A DNA stretch of 39,797 nucleotides, from positions 1 to 39,797 of the forward strand of contig DXBJ01000055.1 of assembly GCA_019116585.1 (NCBI GenBank). Reading direction: 5' to 3'. A program made the translations under genes and the position numbers. The notes beneath the pieces were generated by a model that worked only from the letters and a program-made list of their open reading frames with translations, had not been told where the DNA came from and made no database searches. The DNA comes from Candidatus Faecalibacterium gallistercoris. GTDB taxonomy: Bacteria; Bacillota; Clostridia; Oscillospirales; Ruminococcaceae. Of the stretch, positions 7,832 through 15,832 are shown piece after piece; within the stretch, counting starts at the first letter, position 1, and the number at the start of each line of letters is the position of its first letter.

Positions 7832-8839
7832 TCACTCGTAGTCGATGGGCAGGGTGGGCAGGCCGTTCAGGTCCAGGCCGGCGGTGCGGCCGGCGGCAAA
7901 CTCGTAGTAGCCCTGGCTGGCGATCATGGCCCCGTTGTCCCCGCAGAACTTGAGCTGGGGCAGATAGACCTGGGCCCCCAGCTTCTGGGCCCCGTCGTTG
8001 ACCAGCTGGCGCAGCCGGCCGTTGGCGGCGACCCCGCCGGCCAGGCAGACCCGGGCCGCGCCGGTGTCGGCCGCGGCGGCCAGCAGTTTTTCGGCCAGGA
8101 TGCCGTCGATCCGCTCCTGGAAGGAGGCGGCCAGGTCGGGCACGTTCACGGGCAGGTTTTTCATGCGGGCCTGGTTCACCTCGTTCAGGACGGCGGTCTT
8201 GAGGCCCGAAAAGCTGACGTTGTACTTGCCCTCTACATGGGGCACCGGCAGGCGGTAGGCGTGGGGGTCGCCGGTTTTGGCGGCGGCGGCGATGCTGGGC
8301 CCGCCGGGGTAGGGCAGGCCCAGGGTGCGGGCCACCTTGTCGAAGGCTTCGCCGGCGGCGTCGTCCACCGTCCGGCCCAGCACCCGGAAGCGGGTGTAGC
8401 TTTCCACCTGGACGATGTGGCTGTGCCCGCCCGAGGCCACCAGGCAGAGGAACGGGGGCTTGAGCTCGGGGTGGGTCAGGTACAGCGCGGCGATGTGCCC
8501 GCGCAGGTGGTGGACCGGCACCAGGGGCTTGCCGGCCGCATAGGCCAGCCCCTTGGCGAAGTTGACCCCCACCAGCACCGCCCCGATCAGGCCGGGGGCA
8601 AAGGTGACGGCCACCGCGTCCACATCGGCGATGGTGCGCCCCGCGTCGGCCAGGGCCTTGCCCACGGCAGCGCTGATGTACTCGCAGTGGCGGCGGCTGG
8701 CGATCTCGGGCACCACCCCGCCGTACAGGGCCTGCTCTTTGACGCTGGTGGCGATGACGTTGCTGAGCAGGGTGCGGCCGTCCTCGACCAGGGCGGCGGC
8801 GGTCTCGTCACAGGTGGATTCGATTCCCAAAATGATCAT
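7832..8839 (-). CDS. tsaD: tRNA N6-adenosine threonylcarbamoyltransferase TsaD
   Basis: A 335-residue TsaD/Kae1/Gcp protein of normal length. It transfers the threonylcarbamoyl group to A37 of ANN-decoding tRNAs, together with TsaB and TsaE, which are not in this window. The ASKHA-fold N-terminus GIESTCDETAAA, the metal-binding HxxxH (H111 and H115 in HHLRGH), the LVASGGHSH segment and the late NGAMIA segment are all present. It is cytosolic. The gene lies 88 nt downstream of polA on the same strand, with an AAAGGA site before its ATG, so co-transcription with polA is plausible. A bidirectional terminator follows. Confidence 0.96.
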   Translation of the reverse strand: MIILGIESTCDETAAALVEDGRTLLSNVIATSVKEQALYGGVVPEIASRRHCEYISAAVGKALADAGRTIADVDAVAVTFAPGLIGAVLVGVNFAKGLAYAAGKPLVPVHHLRGHIAALYLTHPELKPPFLCLVASGGHSHIVQVESYTRFRVLGRTVDDAAGEAFDKVARTLGLPYPGGPSIAAAAKTGDPHAYRLPVPHVEGKYNVSFSGLKTAVLNEVNQARMKNLPVNVPDLAASFQERIDGILAEKLLAAAADTGAARVCLAGGVAANGRLRQLVNDGAQKLGAQVYLPQLKFCGDNGAMIASQGYYEFAAGRTAGLDLNGLPTLPIDYE

Positions 8840-8927
8840 GATTGCTTTCGTTCCTTTGCAGATCTACGATAAAACGGGCGTGGCGGCCCGCAGGGCCGGC
8901 GGCGAGGGACGCCCTCTTCCGGCCGTG

Positions 8928-11504
8928 TCAGTGGGCTTCCAGCCAGGACTTGCCCTGGCGGACGTCGGTGTCCAGGGGGACGGCGAAGTGGACGCAGCCC
9001 TCCATTTCCTCCTTGAGGATGCGGGCGGCGGTCTCGGCCTCGGCCTCGGGGGCCTCCACGATCAGCTCGTCGTGGACGGTGAGGATCAGCCGGCTGGCCA
9101 GGCCCTCGGCCCGGATGCGCCGCCAGACCCGCACCATGGCCAGCTTGATGACGTCGGCCGCCGTGCCCTGGATGGGGGTGTTGCGGGCCATCCGTTCGCC
9201 GCTGGCCCGGACGTTCATGTTGGAGTTGGCCAGCTCGGGCAGGGCCCGCCGCCGCCCGAACAGGGTGCTGACGTAGCCTTTTTCCTTGGCGTCGGCGATG
9301 GTCTGCTGCATATAGCTGTCCACTTTGGGGAAGCTGGCCAGGTAGTTTTTCAGGAAGGCCCCCGCCTCCCGCACCGAGACCCCCAGGTCCTCCGAGAGGC
9401 TGAAGGCACCCTTGCCGTACATGATGCCAAAGTTGATGGCCTTGGCCGCCGTGCGCAGCCGGGGGGTGACCTCCGACAGGGGGATGCCGTAGATCTTGGC
9501 GGCGGTGCTGCGGTGGATGTCCTCCCCGCTGCGGAAAGCCGCCTGCATGTGCTCGTCCCCGGTGATGTGGGCCAGGATACGCAGCTCGATCTGGCTGTAG
9601 TCGGCGTCCACAAAGACGCAGCCCGGCTTTGCGATGAAGAAGCCCCGCAGCTGGCTGCCCAGCTCGGTGCGGATGGGGATGTTCTGCAGGTTGGGGTTGT
9701 CCGAGGAGAGGCGGCCGGTGCGGGCCTCGGTCTGGTTGAAGGTGGAGTGGATCCGCCCGTCGGGGCCGATCACCTTCAGCAGGCCTTCGGCGTAGGTGGA
9801 GTACAGCTTGAGATAGGAGCGGTACTGCAGGATGTCGTCCACCAGGGGGCAGTCGGGCCGCAGCTTCTGCAGGGTGGCGTTGTCGGTGGACCAGCCCCGG
9901 CTGGTCTTGCGGCCGTGGGGCAGCTTCATCCGGACGAACAGCATCTCCCCCAGCTGCTTGGGGCTGTTGGGGTTGAAGTCGGGGTCCTCCACCTGGCTGC
10001 GGATGTAGGCCAGCTTGGCCTCGATCTGCTGGCGCAGCCCGGCGCCGAACCGCTCGATGCCGGCCCGGTCCACCAGCACGCCGGTGCGGGTCATGTCGGC
10101 CAGCACCTGCGCCAGGGGGAACTCGATCTCATTGTAAAGGAAATCCTCCCCCAGGGCGGTGATCTCCTCCTTCATCCGGGCAAACAGCCCGGCCAGGAAG
10201 GGGGCGTCGGGCCAGTCCTCGCAGGCAAAGGCGGGCTTGACCTTGTAGGCTTCGGCCAGGGCCGCGATGCTGTACTTGGCCGCCGAGGCGTCCAGCAGGT
10301 AGGCGGCCAGCTTGCCGTCCCAGACGATGGAGCTGCCCCAGCCCCCGGCCTGCATCGACGCGGCATAGAGGGGGGCTGCGTCGAATACTTCCAGCCGGAG
10401 GGCGGGGTCGTCCAGCAGGCGGGGCAGGTCGGCGTCCTCCAGAGGGCAGACCAGCCTGTCCTGGACGGCGTACCAGTGGGCCGGCCGGTCGATGACGATC
10501 CGGTTGCCCTTTTTGCCGTAGACGGGGGGCCGGGCGGCCAGCAGCCACAGTCCGGCGGGGGCGTCGGGCAAAGGCCCCACCTGTGCCTGGGGCAGGGGGG
10601 CGGCCGGCTCGGGCTCGCTCTCGGCGGGCAGGACGTGCTCCAGCCCCAGCCGGGGGATCAGGGCCCGGATCTCCAGGTCCAGCAGCAGGCGGACGGCGGC
10701 GGCCTTGTTGCCTTCGCCGGGGCGGTAGGCCCCGGGGGCCGTCTCGACCGGCGCGTCGGTGCGTATGGTGCCGAGGGTATAGCTGAGCTCGGCGTCAGCC
10801 TTGTATTCCTCCAGGTTGGCCCGCTGGCGGGGCTTGATGGAGGGGTCGTCCAGATGCTCGTAAACGCCGGCCAGGCTGCCGAACTGCTGGATCAGGGCCA
10901 GGGCGGTCTTTTCGCCGATGCCCTTGACCCCCGGGATGTTGTCCGAGGTGTCGCCCTGCAGGCTTTTGACGTCGATCAGCTGCCGGGGCGCCAGGCCGTA
11001 TTTTTCCTGCACGGCCGCCTGGTCCATCACACGGGTCTCGCTGTGGCCCCGCGAGGTGGTGGCCAGCAGGACGGTGGTGTGGGGGCTGACGAGCTGCAGG
11101 TTGTCCCGGTCGCCGGTGGCAAGGTAGCAGGTTTCCCCGCGCTTGTCGCAGGCGGCGGCCAGGGTGCCCAGGATGTCGTCGGCCTCCCACCCTTCGGCGG
11201 TGACCAGTTTGTATCCCAGGTCGGTCAAAAGCTGCCGCAGCAAGGGCATCTGGGCAGCGAGTTCGTCCGGCATGCCGTGCCGGTTGGCTTTGTAGCCATC
11301 GTACATTTTGTGGCGGAACGTAGGAGCAGGCAGGTCAAAGGCAATGGCGACCTCGTCTGGCTGATAGTTCTGGGTCAGGGACAGCAGGATGTTCATAAAG
11401 CCATAGATGGCGTTGGTATACTGCCCCTCTTTGGTGGTCAGCACCTTGATGCCGAAAAAGGCACGGTTGGCGATGCTGTTGCCGTCAACGACCAGTAAAG
11501 ACAT
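8928..11504 (-). CDS. polA: DNA polymerase I
   Basis: An 858-residue family A polymerase for Okazaki fragment processing and repair synthesis. The N-terminal 5'-3' nuclease domain (about 1-290) starts MSLLVVDGNSIANRAFFG and has the VKGIGEKTA helix-hairpin-helix. The middle segment (about 300-470) resembles the 3'-5' exonuclease fold but lacks the usual DxE metal-binding motif, so proofreading is probably absent, as in many Firmicutes. The C-terminal polymerase domain has motif A (DADYSQIELR), motif B (RTAAKAINFGIMYG) and motif C (VHDELIVE). ATG 11504 is preceded on the minus strand by AGGGAGGAA, with a sigma-70 promoter upstream (11575-11604). tsaD follows 88 nt downstream. Confidence 0.97.
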   Translation of the reverse strand: MSLLVVDGNSIANRAFFGIKVLTTKEGQYTNAIYGFMNILLSLTQNYQPDEVAIAFDLPAPTFRHKMYDGYKANRHGMPDELAAQMPLLRQLLTDLGYKLVTAEGWEADDILGTLAAACDKRGETCYLATGDRDNLQLVSPHTTVLLATTSRGHSETRVMDQAAVQEKYGLAPRQLIDVKSLQGDTSDNIPGVKGIGEKTALALIQQFGSLAGVYEHLDDPSIKPRQRANLEEYKADAELSYTLGTIRTDAPVETAPGAYRPGEGNKAAAVRLLLDLEIRALIPRLGLEHVLPAESEPEPAAPLPQAQVGPLPDAPAGLWLLAARPPVYGKKGNRIVIDRPAHWYAVQDRLVCPLEDADLPRLLDDPALRLEVFDAAPLYAASMQAGGWGSSIVWDGKLAAYLLDASAAKYSIAALAEAYKVKPAFACEDWPDAPFLAGLFARMKEEITALGEDFLYNEIEFPLAQVLADMTRTGVLVDRAGIERFGAGLRQQIEAKLAYIRSQVEDPDFNPNSPKQLGEMLFVRMKLPHGRKTSRGWSTDNATLQKLRPDCPLVDDILQYRSYLKLYSTYAEGLLKVIGPDGRIHSTFNQTEARTGRLSSDNPNLQNIPIRTELGSQLRGFFIAKPGCVFVDADYSQIELRILAHITGDEHMQAAFRSGEDIHRSTAAKIYGIPLSEVTPRLRTAAKAINFGIMYGKGAFSLSEDLGVSVREAGAFLKNYLASFPKVDSYMQQTIADAKEKGYVSTLFGRRRALPELANSNMNVRASGERMARNTPIQGTAADVIKLAMVRVWRRIRAEGLASRLILTVHDELIVEAPEAEAETAARILKEEMEGCVHFAVPLDTDVRQGKSWLEAH

Positions 11505-11574
11505 TGCGTGATTCCTCCCTGTATGTGCAGCCCATGTGCAGAAGGGCCGTGCGTCTGCCGCACCATCGCCGTCT

Positions 11575-11604
11575 AGTATAACACAAACAGCCCCGCCGGG
11601 ACAA
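11575..11604 (-). promoter_or_regulatory. Promoter of polA
   Basis: On the minus strand, TTGTCC (11604-11599), an 18-nt spacer and TATACT (11580-11575), about 70 nt before the polA ATG. Confidence 0.7.
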
Positions 11605-11614
11605 GCCGCCGGGC

Positions 11615-11646
11615 AAAAAACGGTCCCGCCCGGCAGTGCGGGCGGG
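11615..11646 (-). terminator. Intrinsic terminator downstream of the ferredoxin gene
   Basis: On the minus strand a CCCGCCC/GGGCGGG stem (640-646 with 625-631 of the 11 kb region) is followed by ACCG and a TTTTTT run (11620-11615). It separates the ferredoxin transcript from the polA promoter. Confidence 0.7.
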
Positions 11647-11674
11647 CCTTAGCGTGTCGCAAAAGCGCCACGCT

Positions 11675-11807
11675 CCAGGGGGAACCCATTTCTGCGCGCA
11701 GTCGCGCGGCAGAAATTCTTTCCCCCTGGTATCCCCCTGGGGACAAAATTGAGCGCTGAACCGCGCACTCGCCGCAAGGCGGCTCGCACACTCTCAGCGC
11801 TCAATTT
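11675..11807. repeat. Cluster of nested hairpins in the polA-ferredoxin intergenic region
   Basis: Three strong inverted repeats lie in 133 bp: CCAGGGGGAA / TTCCCCCTGG (11675-11684 with 11720-11729) enclosing ATTTCTGC / GCAGAAAT (11688-11695 with 11709-11716), and a perfect 14-bp arm AAATTGAGCGCTGA / TCAGCGCTCAATTT (11746-11759 with 11794-11807) with an inner CGCC/GGCG hairpin. No convincing gene overlaps. This accounts for most of the 372-nt gene-free stretch 11505-11876; it may be a structured RNA or a dispersed palindromic repeat. Confidence 0.7.
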
Positions 11808-11876
11808 CCCTGTAGGTGTCCCATCCATCCGCACATGTCGGCTGGACGGGACATTTTTGACAGACTGGTATGGCTT

Positions 11877-12065
11877 TTACGCCTCGGTGCGGATGGCCCC
11901 CACCGGGCAGGCTTCGGCGGCGGCGACGGCCTGGGGCACGTCCTCACCGGGGATGTCCCCCGGGATGGCCACGGCCAGGGTGCCGTCCATCGAAAAGACT
12001 TCGGGGCACAGGCCGGCGCACTGGGTGCAGCCGATGCAGAGATTGGGGTCGACGATCGCTTTCAT
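11877..12065 (-). CDS. Single-cluster [4Fe-4S] ferredoxin
   Basis: A 62-residue cytosolic electron carrier. Cysteines C10, C13 and C16 (CIGCTQC) plus C53, followed by Pro, provide the four ligands of one cluster; C20 in LCPEVF is the extra cysteine often seen in monocluster ferredoxins of this type. A longer reading frame extends upstream, but this ATG was chosen because AAAGGAGG lies just before it and the ferredoxin fold begins here. The gene is divergent from the ArsC-like gene and terminates at 11615. The redox partner cannot be told from context. Confidence 0.92.
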   Translation of the reverse strand: MKAIVDPNLCIGCTQCAGLCPEVFSMDGTLAVAIPGDIPGEDVPQAVAAAEACPVGAIRTEA

Positions 12066-12121
12066 GGCATTGCCTCCTTTGGGTCGTACTGTAGGAGAGT
12101 ATGCCCGGCAGGGGGCCGGGC

Positions 12122-12150
12122 TATACTTTCGGCGGCCGGTATGGTACAAT
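12122..12150 (+). promoter_or_regulatory. Candidate promoter of the ArsC-like gene
   Basis: A TG-G-TACAAT extended -10 (12142-12150) with TATACT 17 nt upstream (12122-12127) as a weak -35. On the other strand a TTGTAC-18-TATAGC arrangement in the same bases could serve the ferredoxin gene, so the two promoters would overlap. Confidence 0.45.
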
Positions 12151-12222
12151 AGCCGAAAGCCGGGGCGGCGCCTGCGCATGGGCCCCGGCGGGACAAAACC
12201 GGAAAGGACGGCGAAACGATCC

Positions 12223-12564
12223 ATGAACATCCAGATCTTTGGCACCAGCAAGAGCTTCGACACCAAAAAGGCCCAGCGCTATTTTAAGGAGCGGGGCATC
12301 CGCTTCCAGATGATCGACCTGAAGGAGAAGGGGATGAGCCGGGGCGAGTTCGACCATGTGGCCCGGGCGGTGGGCGGCTGGCAGAACCTGGTGGACCCGG
12401 CGGCCAGGGACAAGCAGACCCTTGCTTTGCTGGACGCCCTGGTGGACTGGCAGAAAGAGGACAAGCTGTTTGAGAACCAGCAGCTGCTCAAGCAGCCCAT
12501 CGTCCGCAACGGACGCCAGGCGACGGTGGGCTATCAGCCCGACGTCTGGGCTGCCTGGCAGTAA
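12223..12564 (+). CDS. ArsC/Spx-family protein lacking the redox cysteine
   Basis: A 113-residue thioredoxin-fold protein of the ArsC/Spx/YffB family, of usual length. The N-terminus reads MNIQIFGTSKSFDTKKAQRY; the position where family members carry the catalytic Cys (before DT-KKA) is Ser/Phe, and the protein contains no cysteine at all. Classical arsenate reduction or thiol redox sensing is therefore not possible. The later KQPIVRNG segment containing the family's usual cis-proline region is intact, so the fold is probably preserved. Function is unknown; a regulatory or binding role is inference. It converges on the threonine-aldolase-like gene with only 3 nt between stop codons. Confidence 0.85.
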   Translation: MNIQIFGTSKSFDTKKAQRYFKERGIRFQMIDLKEKGMSRGEFDHVARAVGGWQNLVDPAARDKQTLALLDALVDWQKEDKLFENQQLLKQPIVRNGRQATVGYQPDVWAAWQ

Positions 12565-12567
12565 CGG

Positions 12568-13596
12568 TCAGGCAAGGGCCCGCAGGGCTTCCAAAAAGGC
12601 GTCCACACTGGCCTCGGGGGTGGCCCAGCTGGTCACCAGCCGGATGCAGGTGTGGGCCGCGTCGGGCTTTGCGGAAAACTCGAACCCGAAGTCCGGGGCC
12701 AGCGCCTCCACCACCCCGTCGGGGAAGATGGGGAACTGCTGGTTGGTGACGCTGTCGCAGGCAAAGGGATAGCCCAGCGCCGCGATGCCCGCTTTCAGCC
12801 GCAGGGCCATCTGGTTGGCGTGGGCGGCCAGCGAGGTGTAAAAGGCGCCGGTGCCGTCCCGGAACAGGGTCTCGAACTGGATGCCCAGCAGCCAGCCCTT
12901 GGCCAGCATCCCGCCCCGCTGCTTGATGTTGTAGCGGAAGTCGGGCTTGAGGGCGTCGTTCAGGAGGACCAGGGCCTCCCCGAACAGGGCGCCGTTCTTG
13001 GTGCCCCCGATGTAGAAGGCGTCGCACAGCCGGGCCAGCTCGGGCAGGGAGGGCCCGCCGGCGGCCAGCCCGGCCGCCAGCCGTGCGCCGTCCAGGTACA
13101 GCAGCAGCCCCAGCTCGTCGCACACCGCCCGCAGGGCCTGGACTTCGGCCAGGGTGTACAGGGTGCCGGTCTCGGTGGTCTGGCTGATGTAGACCATCCG
13201 GGGCTTGACCATGTGCTCGTCGGGGTGGGCGGCCACGGCGGCCCGCACGGCTGCGGGGGTCAGCTTGCCGTCTGCGGCGGGGCAGGCGATGCACTTGTGG
13301 CCGGTAGCCTCGATGGCGCCGGTCTCGTGGACGCAGATGTGGGCGCTGGTGGCGGCGATCACCGCCTCGTAGGGCCGCAGGAAGGCGGCGATGGCGGTGG
13401 CGTTGGTCTGGGTGCCGCCCACCAGGATGTGGACGTCGGCGTCCGGCCGGCCGATGGCGGCCTGGATCAGCCGGCGGGCCCGGGCCGAGTGGGGGTCGGT
13501 GGAATAGCCGGGGTTGCCCTCGGTGTTGGTGGCGGCCATGGCCTCCAGGATGGAGGGATGGCAGCCCTCGCTGTAATCGTTGGTGAAACGGATCAT
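12568..13596 (-). CDS. Threonine aldolase / beta-eliminating lyase family PLP enzyme
   Basis: A 342-residue fold-type I PLP enzyme close to low-specificity L-threonine aldolases, which cleave L-threonine or L-allo-threonine to glycine and acetaldehyde. Visible landmarks are the N-terminal MIRFTNDYSEGCHP, the glycine-rich VGGTQTNATA, the cofactor-stacking region SAHICVHETGA, YLDGARL with the cofactor Asp, and YIGGTKNGALFGEA with the Schiff-base Lys. The length is typical. The minus-strand ATG at 13596 has an AAAGGAGC site, and a strong promoter lies just upstream. The exact amino acid substrate cannot be read from sequence, so no gene symbol is given (ltaE-like). Confidence 0.88.
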   Translation of the reverse strand: MIRFTNDYSEGCHPSILEAMAATNTEGNPGYSTDPHSARARRLIQAAIGRPDADVHILVGGTQTNATAIAAFLRPYEAVIAATSAHICVHETGAIEATGHKCIACPAADGKLTPAAVRAAVAAHPDEHMVKPRMVYISQTTETGTLYTLAEVQALRAVCDELGLLLYLDGARLAAGLAAGGPSLPELARLCDAFYIGGTKNGALFGEALVLLNDALKPDFRYNIKQRGGMLAKGWLLGIQFETLFRDGTGAFYTSLAAHANQMALRLKAGIAALGYPFACDSVTNQQFPIFPDGVVEALAPDFGFEFSAKPDAAHTCIRLVTSWATPEASVDAFLEALRALA

Positions 13597-13629
13597 CTTG
13601 CAGCGCTCCTTTCTTTTATAGACCTCTAT

Positions 13630-13658
13630 AGTATAAACGTCCGGGCCTTTTCAGGCAA
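13630..13658 (-). promoter_or_regulatory. Promoter of the threonine-aldolase-like gene
   Basis: On the minus strand TTGCCT (13658-13653), a 17-nt spacer and TATACT (13635-13630), about 35 nt before the start codon. Confidence 0.75.
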
Positions 13659-13733
13659 GGGCCATTTGAGAGGGGAGGGCGGCTGCAAAGCGCGCTTTTC
13701 ACAAAAATACCATAGCCGCAGCAAGACACATTG

Positions 13734-13742
13734 TGTTATACT
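13734..13742 (+). promoter_or_regulatory. Extended -10 promoter of the membrane-anchored unknown protein
   Basis: TG-T-TATACT at 13734-13742; no good -35 at the right distance. It is divergent from the promoter at 13630-13658. Confidence 0.5.
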
Positions 13743-13810
13743 ATACGGTGACATCCGTGCGCGGCCGGGCCGCGCAGACGATTTTGACAAACTAGGAGAC
13801 AGTGCAGATC

Positions 13811-14743
13811 ATGAAAACCTATGTGACCCCGGAGGAACATGCACGCATCCACCGCCGCCGCCGCCGTCAGGCGCTGGGGCTGGTCATGGCGGTGCTGCTG
13901 GTCATCGGGATATTGACCGTGCTGGGGGCCGGCGTCCGGCTGGTGGCCAGCCTGTTTGACAACACCGAGCAGATGCAGGAGTATGAGGACAAGCTGGAAG
14001 GGCTGGTCCTGTTCGACCCGCTGCCCTTTGAGGGCATCGAGAACATCGACGACCTCACCCTGCGGGAGGCCGCCGTCTGGGGCTGCATCTACAACATCCA
14101 GGAGACCCAGGGCAACTTTGACAACTACGCCCACGACCCCGTGACCGAGCAGCTGCTGCTGCCCGCCGTGGAGGTGGACACCTACCTGGCCCGGCTGCTG
14201 GGGCCCTCGTTCCGGCTGACTCACCGCAGCTTTGAGATGGACGACATGACCATCGCCTTCGACGAGGCCACCCAGTGCTACAGCATCCCCGTCACCGGCG
14301 GGGTGGGCTATTACCGGGCCGACGTCACCGCCATGTTCAAGCAGGACGGCAAGCTGCATGTGACGGTGGGCTATATCCCCATGAACACCACCGGCGACCT
14401 GATCGGCGCCCAGTCCGACACCCCCACCAAATATATGGACTACCTGTTCGAGCGCACCGGCGGCAGCTGGTACCTGACCGGCCTGACCGAGAGCGCCACC
14501 AAGCCGGAGCAGGCGGCGTCCTCCCAGGCCAACTCGGTGGTGATGATGGACTCGGACGAGCTGCAGGAGGCCATCCTGCAGGGGGTGAACCCCGACGCGG
14601 TGGCCGGCAGCGAGGCATCCTCCGGCGAGGCGTCCTCCGGCGACGCAGCTTCCAGTGAGGCGTCCTCCGGCGAAGCGTCGTCCGGTGACGCAGCCTCCAG
14701 CGACGCGGCTTCCAGCGAGGCCGCCGCCAGCACCGCGGGCTGA
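13811..14743 (+). CDS. Membrane-anchored extracytoplasmic protein of unknown function with Ser/Ala-rich tail
   Basis: About 310 residues, not recognised as a named family. An Arg-rich cytosolic start (HRRRRRQALG) precedes one transmembrane helix (about residues 19-42), so the bulk should lie outside the cell (N-in topology, inferred). The middle region (about 45-240) is a soluble acidic domain with many aromatic residues. The C-terminal 45 or so residues are a degenerate repeat of EASSG, DAASS and SEASS units, typical of a flexible, possibly wall-spanning stalk. An AGGAG site lies 12 nt before ATG 13811 and 3 nt before an in-frame GTG at 13802, so ATG 13811 is preferred. The gene is monocistronic with a strong terminator at 14797. 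Confidence 0.75.
   Translation: MKTYVTPEEHARIHRRRRRQALGLVMAVLLVIGILTVLGAGVRLVASLFDNTEQMQEYEDKLEGLVLFDPLPFEGIENIDDLTLREAAVWGCIYNIQETQGNFDNYAHDPVTEQLLLPAVEVDTYLARLLGPSFRLTHRSFEMDDMTIAFDEATQCYSIPVTGGVGYYRADVTAMFKQDGKLHVTVGYIPMNTTGDLIGAQSDTPTKYMDYLFERTGGSWYLTGLTESATKPEQAASSQANSVVMMDSDELQEAILQGVNPDAVAGSEASSGEASSGDAASSEASSGEASSGDAASSDAASSEAAASTAG
14612..14719 (+). repeat. Degenerate tandem coding repeats (SSGEA / AASSE)
   Basis: Repeated 15-bp-scale units such as GAGGCGTCCTCCGGC and GACGCAGCTTCCAG encode the Ser/Ala/Glu/Asp tail of the preceding membrane protein. Third-position differences between units show they are not a very recent expansion. Confidence 0.7.
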
Positions 14744-14796
14744 GGGCTCGAGTGCCTCGAATTTAATAGATAAAAATTTTTTATTAAAATATTTTT

Positions 14797-14843
14797 CCCG
14801 GCAGGGCCTGCAAAAATAAATGCAGGAGCCCTGCCGGGTTTTT
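14797..14843 (+). terminator. Intrinsic terminator before the fatty-acid operon
   Basis: CCCGGCAGGGC (14797-14807) extended by CTGCA pairs with TGCAG and GCCCTGCCGGG (14828-14838), followed by TTTTTG. It insulates acpP from the upstream gene. Confidence 0.85.
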
Positions 14844-14936
14844 GTTTGGGCCTTTTGCAGGCCGGATGGATTTGAGACGCAAAGCCGCGCCGGGCCGCAA
14901 GGGGACGGGCGGCTTGTATTTTTTGCCAAAAACCCC

Positions 14937-14964
14937 TTGACAAATTAGAGCAATCTGCTAAAAT
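14937..14964 (+). promoter_or_regulatory. Promoter of the acpP-acc-fab operon
   Basis: A perfect TTGACA (14937-14942), a 16-nt spacer and an extended -10 TG-C-TAAAAT (14956-14964). Transcription should start near 14971. The gene-free stretch 14744-15075 is an AT-rich island in otherwise GC-rich DNA and holds this promoter, the terminator at 14797 and the palindrome at 14974. Confidence 0.8.
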
Positions 14965-14973
14965 ACTCGTACA

Positions 14974-15007
14974 ATTATTTTTTCTAAATAATTTTAGATA
15001 AAATAAT
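14974..15007. promoter_or_regulatory. 34-bp AT-rich palindrome at the acpP transcription start (candidate operator)
   Basis: Outer arms ATTATTTT (14974-14981) and AAAATAAT (15000-15007) and inner arms TCTAAA (14983-14988) and TTTAGA (14993-14998) share one centre at 14990.5, with a single mismatched pair and a TAAT core. The position immediately downstream of the promoter fits a repressor operator. The MarR-family protein encoded at the end of this operon is the obvious candidate ligand (inference). Confidence 0.6.
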
Positions 15008-15075
15008 CTGTAACAAAATTTGAACCATTGAGCCATTACATGAAAATTATTAAAGGTTGAAAAGGAGAAATCATC

Positions 15076-15324
15076 ATGGACTTCGAGAAGGTTAAGGAAA
15101 TTATCGTTGAGACTCTGAGCTGCGACGCCGACAAGGTCACCATGGAGGCCACTCTGGCCGAGGACCTGGAGGCCGATTCCCTGTCCGCCGTCGAGCTGTC
15201 GATGGCTCTGGAGGAGGCTTTCGGCATCGCCATTGCCGACGAGGACCTGCCCAACATGAAGACCGTGGGCGACCTGTACAACTACCTGCAGGAGCACGCC
15301 GGCGAGGCTGAGAAGGCTGAGTAA
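15076..15324 (+). CDS. acpP: Acyl carrier protein
   Basis: An 82-residue acidic carrier protein of normal size. It holds growing acyl chains on a 4'-phosphopantetheine attached to the serine of the DSL motif (LEADSLSAVEL, Ser35). It is the first gene of the fatty-acid operon and the most highly expressed member in most bacteria; here it has an AAAAGGAGA site and a promoter 110 nt upstream. The coding sequence is richer in CTG, GAG and AAG codons than in rare ones, as expected for strong expression. The next gene, accB, starts about 55 nt downstream with its own ribosome binding site. Confidence 0.97.
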   Translation: MDFEKVKEIIVETLSCDADKVTMEATLAEDLEADSLSAVELSMALEEAFGIAIADEDLPNMKTVGDLYNYLQEHAGEAEKAE

Positions 15325-15378
15325 ACCTTTCCCTGCCAGAGATCTTTCACATTGTTTCTGGACCGAAAGGAGCCTTCT

Positions 15379-15828
15379 ATGACCAATCAGGAAATTCTGG
15401 AGCTGATGGCCCGGTTTGACGCCAGCAGCCTCACTTCTTTCAAGCTGCACTCCAAGGACGCCGACCTGGAGATGGGCAAGGGCATCCCTGCCGCGCCGGC
15501 TGCGGCCGCCGCGCCTGCGGCTGCCCCGGCGGCTCCCGCCGCCCCCGCTCCGGCCCCGGCCGCGCCTGCCGCCGCCCCCGCGCCGGAAGGCAAGTGCATC
15601 ACCGCCCCTGTGGTGGGCACCTTTTACATGGCGCCTGCACCCGACCAGCCGCCCTTTGTCCAGGTCGGCGACAAGGTGCAGAAGGGTCAGACCGTCTGCC
15701 TCATGGAGGCAATGAAGATGATGAGCGAGGTCAAGGCTCCGTGCGACTGCGTCATTGAAGCGATCCTGCAGGAAGACGGCGCCCTGGTGTCCTTTGGGGA
15801 CGACCTGATCCGCTACCGGGAAGGGTAA
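15379..15828 (+). CDS. accB: Biotin carboxyl carrier protein of acetyl-CoA carboxylase
   Basis: A 149-residue carrier. The N-terminal segment (about 1-40) is followed by a long Ala/Pro linker (about 43-72) and a biotinyl domain with the biotinylation motif EAMKM, Lys113. It carries the carboxybiotin between AccC and the AccAD carboxyltransferase to make malonyl-CoA. ATG 15379 is preferred to an upstream in-frame TTG because AAAGGAG precedes it and the family sequence (TNQEILELMARFD) begins there. accC starts 4 nt after its stop codon. Confidence 0.96.
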   Translation: MTNQEILELMARFDASSLTSFKLHSKDADLEMGKGIPAAPAAAAAPAAAPAAPAAPAPAPAAPAAAPAPEGKCITAPVVGTFYMAPAPDQPPFVQVGDKVQKGQTVCLMEAMKMMSEVKAPCDCVIEAILQEDGALVSFGDDLIRYREG

Positions 15829-15832
15829 GGCC

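Noticed and set aside
8553-11498. A 981-codon plus-strand frame opposite polA
   Set aside because: polA has all polymerase motifs on the minus strand; the plus frame is Gly/Val/Gln-rich with no motif.
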